The notes under the pieces: generated by a model | Database searches by the model: none | What the model saw: the letters and a program-made list of their open reading frames with translations, nothing else | What the model was told of the DNA's origin: nothing | Program-made: the position numbers and the translations under genes | Part shown: positions 44,630-53,686 of the stretch, one piece after another | Layout: each line of letters starts with the position of its first letter | Numbering within the stretch: the stretch's first letter is position 1 | Assembly: GCA_020851035.1 (NCBI GenBank) | Contig: JADZDM010000005.1 | Coordinates: forward strand, 434,001-498,000 | Direction of reading: 5' to 3' | Length of the DNA: 64,000 nt | Origin: Gemmatimonadaceae bacterium | Lineage (GTDB): Bacteria; Gemmatimonadota; Gemmatimonadetes; Gemmatimonadales; Gemmatimonadaceae

Positions 44630-47080
44630 CTACGGATCGATGGTGCCGATCGGCGAGCCGGGCGGCACGTCGAGCTTCATCTTCCGCTCGGCCGGCTTGT
44701 AGGTGCCGGCCATCCAGCCGCGGATGTCGGCGGCGAGCTGCTCGGCGGCGGCGCTGCTGCGGCTGGTGACGCCGGGACGCAGCGACGTGCCCAGCAGGGA
44801 CACCAGCGTCGCACGCGCCTCGGCGCGCACCAGCGGCATCTCGGCCGTCTCGGCGAGCTGCAGGACGTGGTCGACGTAGGCGCGCTGCACGAGCTGCTGC
44901 AGGGTCGCGTCATAGGCCGATGCGCTGCCGGCCGCGAAGATCTTCGCCTCGATGCGCTTCAGGACGTCGGCGAAGCCGGGCAGCGTGGGGTCGATGGCGT
45001 GCTGTGCCACCAGTCGCGCGGCGCGCTGCGGGTCGAGCAGGAGGTCGAAGGTCACGTTCGCGATCGTCGCGCCCGGCGCGAGCGGGTCGAACGTCATGCC
45101 GGTCCAGCGGTCGAAGAGCTCGCGGGTGGGGTCGATCAGGAACGGGCGCGGCGGGAGCTGTGCGAGCAGCGCGCGCGGGAGCGCCAGGTTGGCTGGCGCG
45201 AGGACCTCGGCGATGGCGTCGATGGCGACCTGCTGCTGTGCGGCCGGCACGGACACCGGGCCAGCCAGCCCGTCACCACGGAGGTTGTAGGCATACGTCA
45301 CGCCCCCCACCACCTTGATCGCGGCCTCGAGCTGGTAGCGGTGGTGCAGGTACACCGGCACCAGCACGTCCTCCATCGTGGCCAGCGGGGCACCGCGCCG
45401 GACGGCAGCCTCGCCGAAGCGCTGCAGTGCGCGCGCGCGGACGGTCATCATCCGCTTCAGCTCCGTCACGGCGTCGGCGCCGTTGTCCCAGAGGTGCGTG
45501 TTCGGGTGTGCGCTGCTGACGGGGCGGGCGTCCTGGTCGGTGAGGAAGGTCAGCCCGCGGCCGCGGGCGGCCACCAGCACGCTGTCGAGCGCCTTCGTCT
45601 CGTCACCGGTGAACTGGCCGTAGCCCCAGGTCACGGCGACCTTGTCCCACTCGCCGATGCCCGTCTCGTAGGCCCTGGTGACGTCGATGGTGCCGTCGGG
45701 CCGGAGCGAGATCATGGGGTGCGGGTAGTCCATCACGCTGGCGTTGCCCTGTGCGCTGCTGATGTAGTTGTGCGCCATGCCCAGCGTGTGCCCCACCTCG
45801 TGTGCGGCGAGCTGCCGGATGCGCGCCAGCACCATCTGCTGCACGCGATCGGCCTTCTCGGTGCCGGTGGTGTAGGGCTGGTCGAGGCCCTCGCCGATGA
45901 GGAAGTCCTGGCGTGCGCGGAGCGAGCCGAGGATCACGTGACCCTTCATCATCTCGCCGGTGCGCGGGTCGGTCACGGCGCCGCCGTAGCTCCAGCCGCG
46001 GGTGGCGCGGTGCGCGTACTCGATCACGTTGTAGCGCACGTCGAGCGGGTCGATGGAGTCGGGCAGCACCTGCACCTGGAAGCCGTTGATGAACCCCGCG
46101 GCCTCGAAGGCCTGGTTCCACCACCGGGTGCCTTCCACCAGCGCGGTGCGGATGGGTTCCGGCGCGGTGTTGTCGACGTAGTAGATGATCGGCTTGACCG
46201 GCTCGCTGCGGGCCGCGCCGGGGTTCTTCTTCTCGATGCGGTGCCGCGAGGCGAAGCGCTGGACGAAGTCACCACCGAGCGGTTGCGCGTAGTCCTGGTA
46301 GCTGATGCCGAAGAAGGCCGAACGCGGATCGGCGGCGCGCATCCTGAACCCCGGCTCCGGCAGCGCGACCAGGCTGTGGCGCTCGCGGATGGTGATGGCC
46401 TCGGGGTTCGGCGTCACGTCGCGCACGTAGCGACCGGGGTTGCTGCCGGCGAGCGTCAGCGTGACCTCGATCTCGGTGTTGCGCGGGAATGCCTTCGTGT
46501 GAGGCATGTAGAGCGCGCTGCGCGAGCGGTCGAGCGTGAAGGTGCCCTGCTGCGAGCGGCGGAGTGCACCGACCGCGTCGTGCGCGTCGCGCACGGCGAA
46601 CTCGGTGGCATCCACCAGCACGCGCATGCCATCCTGGGCCTCGACAGTGAAGCCGAAGATGGCGCTGCGGGCGAAGCTCTCCTCCACGCCGCGGGCCTCG
46701 TTGGCATCGCTCGAGACGCCGCGGAAGTTCGTGTTCTTCTCGATCAGCAGCACCCGCGGCCCGCTGCGCTGGAACACCACCAGCCGCTCGCGACCGAGCT
46801 GGTTGCGATCGAGGCCGATGTCGTTCGAGCCCACGCCCCACGGCAGCGACGTGAAGTAGATGAACTCCTGGTCCATCTGCGGGATCTCGAGGAACAGCTT
46901 GCCGGTGCGCTCGTCCCAGTAGAGCGGGAAGAGGCCGTCGCGCTTCACCATGCCTGCGGTCTTCGCGGCGATCCCGGGAAGGCCGGCGGCGGCGGGCAGT
47001 GCCGGCGGTGTGCCCTGCGCCAGCAGCGGGGCGACACCGAGCAGGGACGAGGCGAGAAGCAGGCGCAGGGAGCGTGACAT
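44630..47080 (-). CDS. Exported zinc-dependent metallopeptidase (DUF5117/DUF4953-type)
   Basis: A 816-residue protein from ATG 47080, with a signal peptide ending LLAQG. The N-terminal half is of the DUF5118/DUF5117 type (GLFPLYWDERTGKLFLEIP, GLDRNQLGRERLVVFQR). The catalytic domain has HEVGHTLGMAH at 427-437, an exact HExxHxxGxxH zinc site, followed by a Met-turn in ASVMDYPHPMI. The C-terminal 250 residues are helical. The family is widespread in Bacteroidota and Gemmatimonadota and is assumed to degrade periplasmic or extracellular proteins. It is convergent with the small hypothetical gene across the type B element. Confidence 0.92.
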   Translation of the reverse strand: MSRSLRLLLASSLLGVAPLLAQGTPPALPAAAGLPGIAAKTAGMVKRDGLFPLYWDERTGKLFLEIPQMDQEFIYFTSLPWGVGSNDIGLDRNQLGRERLVVFQRSGPRVLLIEKNTNFRGVSSDANEARGVEESFARSAIFGFTVEAQDGMRVLVDATEFAVRDAHDAVGALRRSQQGTFTLDRSRSALYMPHTKAFPRNTEIEVTLTLAGSNPGRYVRDVTPNPEAITIRERHSLVALPEPGFRMRAADPRSAFFGISYQDYAQPLGGDFVQRFASRHRIEKKNPGAARSEPVKPIIYYVDNTAPEPIRTALVEGTRWWNQAFEAAGFINGFQVQVLPDSIDPLDVRYNVIEYAHRATRGWSYGGAVTDPRTGEMMKGHVILGSLRARQDFLIGEGLDQPYTTGTEKADRVQQMVLARIRQLAAHEVGHTLGMAHNYISSAQGNASVMDYPHPMISLRPDGTIDVTRAYETGIGEWDKVAVTWGYGQFTGDETKALDSVLVAARGRGLTFLTDQDARPVSSAHPNTHLWDNGADAVTELKRMMTVRARALQRFGEAAVRRGAPLATMEDVLVPVYLHHRYQLEAAIKVVGGVTYAYNLRGDGLAGPVSVPAAQQQVAIDAIAEVLAPANLALPRALLAQLPPRPFLIDPTRELFDRWTGMTFDPLAPGATIANVTFDLLLDPQRAARLVAQHAIDPTLPGFADVLKRIEAKIFAAGSASAYDATLQQLVQRAYVDHVLQLAETAEMPLVRAEARATLVSLLGTSLRPGVTSRSSAAAEQLAADIRGWMAGTYKPAERKMKLDVPPGSPIGTIDP

Positions 47081-47278
47081 GAGGTGGCGTGGGTGTGGGT
47101 GGGGATTCCGCCCGGAGTACGTCCCCCGGTGAACGCCCGTTGCGTGCACGATAGCGCCGCGGTCCTGTGCGCGTCGGGCGCGAGCTGGCGGGCTGCCCGA
47201 CCACTGCCGTGTGTGGCAGAGCTCGTTAAACGGAACCAATTGTTATCTCCAGCTCATGTGCGCTCGACACTCTGGCGC

Positions 47279-47704
47279 ATGACGCCACTTCGCTTCGCCG
47301 CCGTGCCCGAGTCGGTCCCGACCGGCACCCTCTTTCACATCGGCGCCCGGCCGTTCCGGGCACGGTGCACGCACCGCGGCGACCGGGTGTGGCTGGGACA
47401 GGATGCGCGGTTCGGCGAGGTGGTATTGCTGCTGACCGACGACCGACGGTACGTGGTGGCGCCGTGGCTGGAGAGCGCGGCGCCGCGGGCCATGCGCGAG
47501 CTCATCCGTACCGGCCTGCTGGTGCCGCCCGATCCGCTCACGATGCTCGATGAACCGACGCAGGAGCACGATGCCGAGGACGCGGCGCTGCGGGTGGCGG
47601 TGATCGAGGGGCTGCTCGAGACGTCGCAGCTCTCGCTGGACGATGCCTGGCCGGCGCTGCGGCGGTGGCGGGCGCTGCGTGACCGGGTACTGCACAGCGA
47701 CTGA
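47279..47704 (+). CDS. Small hypothetical protein
   Basis: A 141-residue cytoplasmic protein from ATG 47279. The first half (GTLFHIGARPFRARCTHRGDRVWLGQDARFGEVVLLLTDDRRYVVAPWL) looks like a small beta domain, and the rest is helical with acidic and Arg-rich segments (TQEHDAEDAALRV, WPALRRWRALRDRVLHSD). I know no family for it. The preceding 198 bp contains no gene; it has a locally AT-rich stretch (gttaaacggaaccaattgttat) that may hold the promoter. Confidence 0.6.
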   Translation: MTPLRFAAVPESVPTGTLFHIGARPFRARCTHRGDRVWLGQDARFGEVVLLLTDDRRYVVAPWLESAAPRAMRELIRTGLLVPPDPLTMLDEPTQEHDAEDAALRVAVIEGLLETSQLSLDDAWPALRRWRALRDRVLHSD

Positions 47705-47735
47705 AGCCGAAGAAATTTCCAGCGCTATCGAGCCA

Positions 47736-48776
47736 TCAAGGCGTCAGCCACGCGTCACGATGCTCCGCAACGAATGCATCGTCCGTCAGCCACGGGTACG
47801 ATGTCATCACGCGGTCCAGCTCGTCAGTCTGTCGCGGACTGAGCTGTTCTCGCGGGTCCAGCGTCCACGTGCCCCGCAACAGGCCCTGACGCCGCAAGAC
47901 CTCGTGGATCCCGGGAATGCACCCGGCGTACCGGTGCAGCGAGTCGAAGATCGCCCCGTTGGCATCCGTCAGCTCGGCACCCTCTGTCAGGAGGCTCGGT
48001 GCCAGCGGCGAATCGCCCAGCGCCTTGATCCGGGCCAGCAGCTCCACCGCGCGGCGGGTCCAGACCGCCCACTGTCCCAGGAGCCCGCCCACGATGCGCG
48101 CCGTATCGGTCCGGCCGTGGCGACGCACGGGGAACGGGGTCGTCAGGTCGGCCACGATGGCGTCGTCGTTGCCGGTGTAGAGCGCCACGTCGTCGCGCCC
48201 CGCGCCGGCGATCGCCCGCACGACATCGATGGTCCGGTACCGGTCGAAGGGCGCGATCTTCACCGCGATCAACTGCGGCACCTCGGCCAGCTCGCGCCAG
48301 AAGCGGTACGACAGCACGCGTCCGCCCACCGCCGGCTGCAGGTAGAAGCCCACGATCGGCAGCACGTCGGCCACGGCCCGGCAGTGCGCGATCAGCGCCC
48401 GCTCGTCGAGCGAGTCCAGCCCGCCGAGTGACAGCAACGCGGCGTCGTAGCCGAGGTTCTGGGCGATCGCGGCCTCACTCACGGCCTGCGCCGTCTCGCC
48501 GATCACGCCCGCGATGGTGACGAAGGGGCGTGGGCTGGCCTGCAGCATGGCCGCCGCCGTCTCCTTCGCGAGCTGCAGGACGGGGTGGTAGAGCCCCACG
48601 CGCCGGATCGCGAACTGGGTGGTGTGCACACCCACGGCGATGCCGCCGGCGCCGGCCGCCATGTAGTACCGCGTCAGCGCCCGCTGCGCCCGTTCGTCCA
48701 TCGTCCGCGCCGGGGTCAGCGCCAGCGGATGCGCCGGGATCACCTGCCCGGCGAGAAGATGCTGGCGAACGTTCAC
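47736..48776 (-). CDS. Dihydrodipicolinate synthase (DapA)-family aldolase/lyase
   Basis: A 346-residue protein from GTG 48776, supported by GGAG about 8 bp upstream (a GTG at 48806 is also open). It is a TIM-barrel class I aldolase: the Schiff-base lysine is in LIAVKIAPF, with AGAGGIAVGVHTTQFA near the N-terminus and GYDAALLSLGG. The length exceeds the 290 residues of DapA by a C-terminal extension, and it is not beside lysine-biosynthesis genes, so a sugar-acid or keto-acid lyase (2-keto-3-deoxy acid type) is more likely. An epimerase-like gene lies 600 bp upstream on the same strand, but a plus-strand gene separates them. Confidence 0.85.
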   Translation of the reverse strand: MNVRQHLLAGQVIPAHPLALTPARTMDERAQRALTRYYMAAGAGGIAVGVHTTQFAIRRVGLYHPVLQLAKETAAAMLQASPRPFVTIAGVIGETAQAVSEAAIAQNLGYDAALLSLGGLDSLDERALIAHCRAVADVLPIVGFYLQPAVGGRVLSYRFWRELAEVPQLIAVKIAPFDRYRTIDVVRAIAGAGRDDVALYTGNDDAIVADLTTPFPVRRHGRTDTARIVGGLLGQWAVWTRRAVELLARIKALGDSPLAPSLLTEGAELTDANGAIFDSLHRYAGCIPGIHEVLRRQGLLRGTWTLDPREQLSPRQTDELDRVMTSYPWLTDDAFVAEHRDAWLTP

Positions 48777-48909
48777 GGCTGGGCTCCGGCTGCAGGAAGC
48801 GGGCACAGGAATGCGGGGTGGCCCGTCACCATTACGATAACCGGAATGTCAGGCCCAGGACGGGCCGTGACACGAACCCGTGGTTCGCCCCGGCCCCCGA
48901 TCCCGCACC

Positions 48910-49254
48910 ATGTCACCGCTCCTGCGCTTCGTCCTGCTCCTCGGCTGCTCCAACGTCTTCATGACGTTCGCCTGGTACGCCCACCTGAAGAACCTCGCCG
49001 ACAAGCCGTGGTACGTGGCCGCGCTGGTGAGCTGGGGCATCGCGCTCTTCGAATACCTGCTCCAGGTCCCGGCCAACCGCACCGGCGCGACGGTGCTCTC
49101 GCTGGGGCAGCTCAAGATCGTGCAGGAGGTGATCACGCTGACGGTGTTCGTGCCGTTCGCGGTGTACTACATGAAGCAGCCGCTCCGGCTGGACTACCTG
49201 TGGGCGGCGTTGTGCATCCTGGGCGCGGTGTACTTCGTGTTTCGTGGTGCGTGA
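48910..49254 (+). CDS. DMT-type small membrane protein (DUF486)
   Basis: A 114-residue protein with four hydrophobic helices, starting at ATG 48910 (MSPLLRFVLLLGCSN). The sequence VFMTFAWYAHLKNLADKPWYVAALVSWGIALFEYLLQVPANR is the DUF486 signature, related to EmrE-like drug/metabolite transporters. A tacgat hexamer at 48833-48838 may be the -10 box. Transport substrate unknown. Confidence 0.92.
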   Translation: MSPLLRFVLLLGCSNVFMTFAWYAHLKNLADKPWYVAALVSWGIALFEYLLQVPANRTGATVLSLGQLKIVQEVITLTVFVPFAVYYMKQPLRLDYLWAALCILGAVYFVFRGA

Positions 49255-49372
49255 CGTCGGCTGCGGTCGGAGACCGTCAACAGGGTGCACGCGGAGGCGC
49301 GGGGAAGCGGAGGGCCCTGTGCGCGACAGACGTCGACGCTGCATCGCGCGACACCGACGCCCGCTTCTCGTG

Positions 49373-50413
49373 CTAGAAGCGCCCGTCACGGACCTCGAAC
49401 TTCGTCGCCTTGCCGAGCAGCGGCCGGCGTTCGCGCACCCAGTCGGCGGTCCAGTCGAGGAGTGTGTCGAGCGGCATGAGGTGGAGATCACCTTCGAGGC
49501 GTGACGCCAGCGCACGGGCATCGGAGAGCAGCGCGTCGGGCGCCTCGGTGCCGGTGAGGACAGGCTCGCGGCCGAGCCGTGCACCGAGTGCGGTGGCGAG
49601 GTCGCGGACGCGGAGGGTTTCGGCGCCGGTGACGTTGACGGGCACGGCGGGGGTGTCGCAGTGCGCCAGGAGACGGAGCGCGATGGCGTTGGCGTCGCCC
49701 TGCCAGATCACGTTCACCGCGCCCATCGTGACGTCCACCGGCAGTCCGTCGCGCACCTTCACCGCGAGGTCGGTGAGCACGCCGTAGGTGAGGGCACAGG
49801 CATAGTTCAGCCGCAGCAGCGCGACGGGGGAGCGGTGCCGGTCACCGAGTGCACCCGCGATGCGCTCACGGGCGAGGCAACTCATCGCGTACTCACCCAC
49901 CGGTCCGGGGGTGGTGGTCTCGGCGGCGCCGTGGCCCGCCGCGGGCGTGAGCGGATAGACGTTGCCGGTGGAGAAGATCACCTGTCGTGCACCGGCGTAG
50001 TGCTCGCAGCACCAGGCCGGGACCACGGCATTCATCTCCCATGTCTGCACGGGATCGTTGCCGCTGCCGAACTTCTGTCCGGCCATGAAGATCACGTTCG
50101 GCACCAGCGGCAACCGGCCGACGGCGACACGGTCCGTGAGGTCCGCCGTGATGACCTGCACACCGGCGCAGGCCAGCTGTGCCGCCGCGTGTGCATCCGA
50201 CCAGCGCGAGACGGCGTAGACCTCGCGACGACGATGTGCGCCATCCGCGAGGTCGAGCGCGCGGCGGGCCATGCGTGTGAGCGACGGGCCCATCTTGCCA
50301 CCGGCACCGAGGACGACCAGGGAGCCGTCGATTGCCGCCAGGGCGCGGACGAGTGCCGCAGGCGGGGTGCTCAGGGTGTCGTCGAGCGCGGCGGGGGTTG
50401 CGGGGGGGCGCAT
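49373..50413 (-). CDS. NAD-dependent epimerase/dehydratase-family protein
   Basis: A 346-residue extended SDR from ATG 50413. The nucleotide-binding motif is VVLGAGGKMGPSL near residue 33-45, followed by RREVYAVSRWSD and an N-terminal Rossmann pattern ending in FSTGNVYPLTP. The catalytic Tyr may be in VGEYAMSCLARER, but the Lys of the usual YxxxK is Cys, so a redox step may be absent. The last part (VNVTGAETLRVRDLATALGARLG) is typical of epimerases. It may belong with the DapA-family gene in sugar-acid breakdown (inference). A longer start at 50494 lacks support. Confidence 0.82.
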   Translation of the reverse strand: MRPPATPAALDDTLSTPPAALVRALAAIDGSLVVLGAGGKMGPSLTRMARRALDLADGAHRRREVYAVSRWSDAHAAAQLACAGVQVITADLTDRVAVGRLPLVPNVIFMAGQKFGSGNDPVQTWEMNAVVPAWCCEHYAGARQVIFSTGNVYPLTPAAGHGAAETTTPGPVGEYAMSCLARERIAGALGDRHRSPVALLRLNYACALTYGVLTDLAVKVRDGLPVDVTMGAVNVIWQGDANAIALRLLAHCDTPAVPVNVTGAETLRVRDLATALGARLGREPVLTGTEAPDALLSDARALASRLEGDLHLMPLDTLLDWTADWVRERRPLLGKATKFEVRDGRF

Positions 50414-50741
50414 GCTCAAAGATCCGTCTCGTGCACCTCCCGTCAACGGCCTTGTCGGTGACGTCGCACCACGACGCGGATCGTGACCCTGCACTCACAT
50501 CGGTCCGCACGGCGGCCGCACCACCGCGCTGACCGAGAATACGGGCTGCATCGCTGGTGGCGCACTGCCAGTGGACTGGAAACGAAGTTCGGGATGCAGT
50601 CGGACGCCGCGACATCCCACCCGCCGACGTTGGAAATGCTCGGAATGCCGCTGGTATTGCTGCGGTTTCCGCCTTGGCGGCTGGGCGCCACGACGCCCGT
50701 CATGCTCGCCCAACTCGTTTCCGATCCACTAGAATCCGCGC
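50414..50741. other. Intergenic promoter region without a gene
   Basis: No gene is visible. The right end holds tagaat at 50730-50735, whose last base is 6 bp before the ATG of the metallopeptidase gene at 50742, so that gene may be transcribed as a leaderless mRNA. No good -35 hexamer is seen 16-18 bp upstream. The left part should contain the promoter of the leftward epimerase-like gene. Confidence 0.4.
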
Positions 50742-51953
50742 ATGCGGATCCGATGGCGGCGCCCACTGCGCTGGGCCGGTATTGCGGGGCTGGTTGCCTG
50801 CAGTCGCGACGCGAAGCCGGTCGCACCCTCCGCTGCGCCACCGAACCTGCGGCTGGCCCAGGTCGTCTTCACGCAGGTGACGCAGGACGTCGACGGGACG
50901 CTGCCACTGGTGGCCGGGGCGCCTGTGGCGGCAAAGGTGCTGGTGGTGCGCAGCGTGGAAACCGTGGACGAAGTCGAGGTGGTGCTGCGGCTGTTTCGCG
51001 GCGGCACGCAGATCCACGTCGACACTGCACGGACCGGCGGTGTGCTCGGTCCGACAGCGTCGTTGTCTGCGGCGAGCGCCGAGTTCCTGGTCCCGTCGCG
51101 ACTCGTCTCAGCCGATGTCTCGTGGCAGGTCGACCTCGACCCGCGCCAGCGGCAGGCCGACTCGACGCGAGCGGACAACCGGCTGCCCGTGTCAGCACCC
51201 GAGCGGCTGCGGGTCATCTCGCTGCCGCCGATCCGGCTGCGCCTGGTTCCCGTGGTGCTGGCGCGACACGACAGCGCGGCGGGTGTCGTGGATGCCGCCA
51301 ATGCGGAGCTGTACGTCCGACTGGCGCGACAGCTCTTTCCGGACAGTGCGTTCACCGTGACGGTTGGTGCTCCGGTGGTCACGGCCGCGTTCTTCGGCGC
51401 GCCACCGGGTGGGGGGGATCGTGGGTTCTGGGACGCCGTCCTCGCCGATGTCGATCGTGCGCGCACCGCCAGCGGGCCCAGCGACGAGTTCTGGTACGGC
51501 GTGCTGTCGTGGCCTCGCGGGTACCGCAGTGCGGTGTACGGCGGCTTCGGGTTCATTCCGGCGGCGCCGGCGAGCACCGGGGAGGCGTCGCGCAGCGGCG
51601 CAGGATTCGGAATCGGCGAGAACATCGATGCCCAGTTCGCCCAGCAGACGCTGGCGCACGAACTGGGGCACAACCTTGGACGCTCCCACACCCCGGGATG
51701 CGGGACGGTCGCCCCGATCGACTCGCTCTATCCGAGCGGCGACGGTGCCATCGGCGGCTTCGGGCACGACGTGTGGAGCTGGGCGAACGGTGTGACCCGT
51801 GGAGCGCAGGCAGTCGGGTCGGCGACCCCCGATGTGATGACGTATTGTGCCCTTCGCTGGATCGGGCCGTACACGCACACGGCCGTGCTCCAGTGGCGCA
51901 TGGGGACACTCGTGTCGACGCGTGTCACCGGACGCGGGAATGCCGTGCCGTGA
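50742..51953 (+). CDS. Lipoprotein zinc metallopeptidase (M66/StcE-like)
   Basis: A 403-residue protein with a lipobox LVAC (Cys20). Residues 30-160 form an Ig-like or CARDB-like domain. The catalytic part has HELGHNLGRSH at 306-316, a complete HExxHxxGxxH site, followed by SLYPSGDGAIGGFGHDVWS and the Met-turn region PDVMTYCALRWIGPYTH. These last two blocks are characteristic of M66-like bacterial proteases (the 'YPYxxGxIG' and 'DxMSYC..WISDY' patterns). It would be anchored at a membrane facing the periplasm or outside. Start codon may be used without a leader (TAGAAT 6 bp upstream). Confidence 0.87.
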   Translation: MRIRWRRPLRWAGIAGLVACSRDAKPVAPSAAPPNLRLAQVVFTQVTQDVDGTLPLVAGAPVAAKVLVVRSVETVDEVEVVLRLFRGGTQIHVDTARTGGVLGPTASLSAASAEFLVPSRLVSADVSWQVDLDPRQRQADSTRADNRLPVSAPERLRVISLPPIRLRLVPVVLARHDSAAGVVDAANAELYVRLARQLFPDSAFTVTVGAPVVTAAFFGAPPGGGDRGFWDAVLADVDRARTASGPSDEFWYGVLSWPRGYRSAVYGGFGFIPAAPASTGEASRSGAGFGIGENIDAQFAQQTLAHELGHNLGRSHTPGCGTVAPIDSLYPSGDGAIGGFGHDVWSWANGVTRGAQAVGSATPDVMTYCALRWIGPYTHTAVLQWRMGTLVSTRVTGRGNAVP

Positions 51954-52159
51954 CTGACCGGTGGAGGCCATCGCGATCGGTGGCGATCCTCCCGGTGGAC
52001 AGGGGTCGAGATTGCGGGCACGTCGCGTGCGGCCTGGATGCTGCAGCACGGCGGTGGCGGTCGAGATCATGACGTGATCGTCTCCGGATGCGCCGCAGAT
52101 CCGGTGGCAGGTCGTGCCGCGTAATGGCTGGAGGGATCCACGCCCCAACCGCTGCGCGC

Positions 52160-53572
52160 ATGACGACATCCTCCGAACACCGCGACCACGCTCCGCCGAC
52201 ACGGCGCGTCCTCCGAGTCCTGGCCGAGCCCGTGCGGGCGGAGTCGCGCGCCCTGCTGGCCGCGAACTGGGCGCTGCTGCCGCCGGAGTTGCGCACATCG
52301 CAACAGATGCTCGGACGTCAGGGTAACGGCTGCGGTGCCACGATCGGGGCCATGCCGCGGTGTGGCTTTGCGTGCCGCGGGTGCTACCTCGGCGAGGCCG
52401 CCAATCGCATCCCGGCCGAGCCGGTGGAGGCGATCATGGCGCAGATGCGCGCGCTTCGGCCCGTCCTCGGCCCCGATGGCAACCTGCAGCTCACCGATGG
52501 CGAGGTCACGCTGCGACCGCCGCACGAGGTGGTGCAGCTGCTGCAGTACGCGCACTCGCTGGAGCTGGTGCCGATGCTGATGACGCACGGGGACTCGTTC
52601 CGGCGTCGTCCCGGGTTGCTGGAGCGGTACCTGCGCGAGGGGCGGCTGGCGGAGGTGAGCATTCACGTGGACACCACGCAGCGCGGGCGCGTGGGTGCGG
52701 CGTACCGGCACGCGACGGATGAGGCGTCGCTCAATCCGCTGCGCGACGAGTTCGTGGCGCTGCTGTCGGCGGCCCAGGCGGCAACCGGCCGCAGCCTGCG
52801 TGCGGCAACGACGATGACGGTCACGCGTGAAAACCTCGGTGGCGTGCCCGACGTCCTGCGCTGGCTGGTGGGTGGGCAGCCGGTGTTCCGCATGATCAGC
52901 TTCCAGCCCATCGCGCAGGTGGGGCGCACCGAGGACGGGTTCGGTGGCGGGGTGAGTGCGGACGTGCTCTGGCAGCAGGTGGCGCTGACGCTCACGCACG
53001 GCGATGCCGCGGCGGCGGATGCGCTCCTGCGGTCGCAGGTGTGGTTCGGGCATCCGGCATGTAACCGGATCCTGCACGGGCTGGTGGCGCAGCGCGACGG
53101 AGCGGCCCCGGTGTTCCATGCGGCGCGTCCGGCCGAGGGTGACCCGCAGGCGGAAACCGTTGTGGCGTTCTTCGCGCGGTTCGGTGGGGTGAGCTTCAAG
53201 ACCGACACGCGGCGGACGGCGCTTGCGCGCGCCGTGGGCATGGCGCTGCGGGCGCCGCGGTTCGTGCTGGGCCGGTTGCCGGGCTACGTGCGCCACTGGC
53301 TGGATCGGCTGGATGCGGGGCATCCCATGCGGGCGCTGCGCGACCTGCTGGCCGGCCGCCTGCGGGTGCAGCCGCTGGTGATCGTCAGTCACCACTTCAT
53401 GAGTGCGGATGAGCTGCAGACGCCGGATGGGCAGGTGCGCCTGGCACACTGTGTCTTCCAGGTGCCGGTGAACGGGGTGCTGACGTCGATGTGCCAGGTG
53501 AACGCGCTGGGGGGGCGGGATGCGTACTACGCGGGGCTGGCGCACGCTGGCGATGCCGTTGGAGCGGGCTAG
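52160..53572 (+). CDS. Radical SAM protein of unknown function
   Basis: A 470-residue protein from ATG 52160 (MTTSSEH); ATG 52124 is possible. The [4Fe-4S]/SAM motif CxxxCxxC is at Cys68, Cys72 and Cys75 (RCGFACRGCYLGEA). It is followed by NLQLTDGEVTLRP (the GGE-like motif read as TDGE), a barrel strand LVPMLMTHGD and EVSIHVDTTQRGR. The C-terminal 200 residues have no extra cysteine cluster (only isolated Cys), so it is not a SPASM maturase. No small peptide precursor is visible nearby. Substrate unknown; similar proteins are seen singly in soil bacteria. Confidence 0.87.
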   Translation: MTTSSEHRDHAPPTRRVLRVLAEPVRAESRALLAANWALLPPELRTSQQMLGRQGNGCGATIGAMPRCGFACRGCYLGEAANRIPAEPVEAIMAQMRALRPVLGPDGNLQLTDGEVTLRPPHEVVQLLQYAHSLELVPMLMTHGDSFRRRPGLLERYLREGRLAEVSIHVDTTQRGRVGAAYRHATDEASLNPLRDEFVALLSAAQAATGRSLRAATTMTVTRENLGGVPDVLRWLVGGQPVFRMISFQPIAQVGRTEDGFGGGVSADVLWQQVALTLTHGDAAAADALLRSQVWFGHPACNRILHGLVAQRDGAAPVFHAARPAEGDPQAETVVAFFARFGGVSFKTDTRRTALARAVGMALRAPRFVLGRLPGYVRHWLDRLDAGHPMRALRDLLAGRLRVQPLVIVSHHFMSADELQTPDGQVRLAHCVFQVPVNGVLTSMCQVNALGGRDAYYAGLAHAGDAVGAG

Positions 53573-53620
53573 GCTGTGCACGCCGCGCGAGCTCGTGTCG
53601 GGTGGGAATGGTGAACCGTG

Positions 53621-53653
53621 TTCCCGCGGAGGTCGCGGAAGCACGGAGAGTTC
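53621..53653 (+). repeat. Solitary, decayed type A element arm
   Basis: ttcccgcggaggtcgcggaa followed by gcacggagagttc resembles a left arm of the type A elements. No matching right arm is found in the next 200 bases. It lies in the gap between the convergent radical SAM and CHASE2 genes, so it may be a relic of a deleted element. Confidence 0.55.
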
Positions 53654-53686
53654 ATCGCGCGCCACACTGGACGTCGGCCACGCTGT

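Noticed and set aside
44249-47077. 942-codon plus-strand open frame
   Set aside because: Antisense to the zinc metallopeptidase gene, which has a complete HExxHxxGxxH site and signal peptide.
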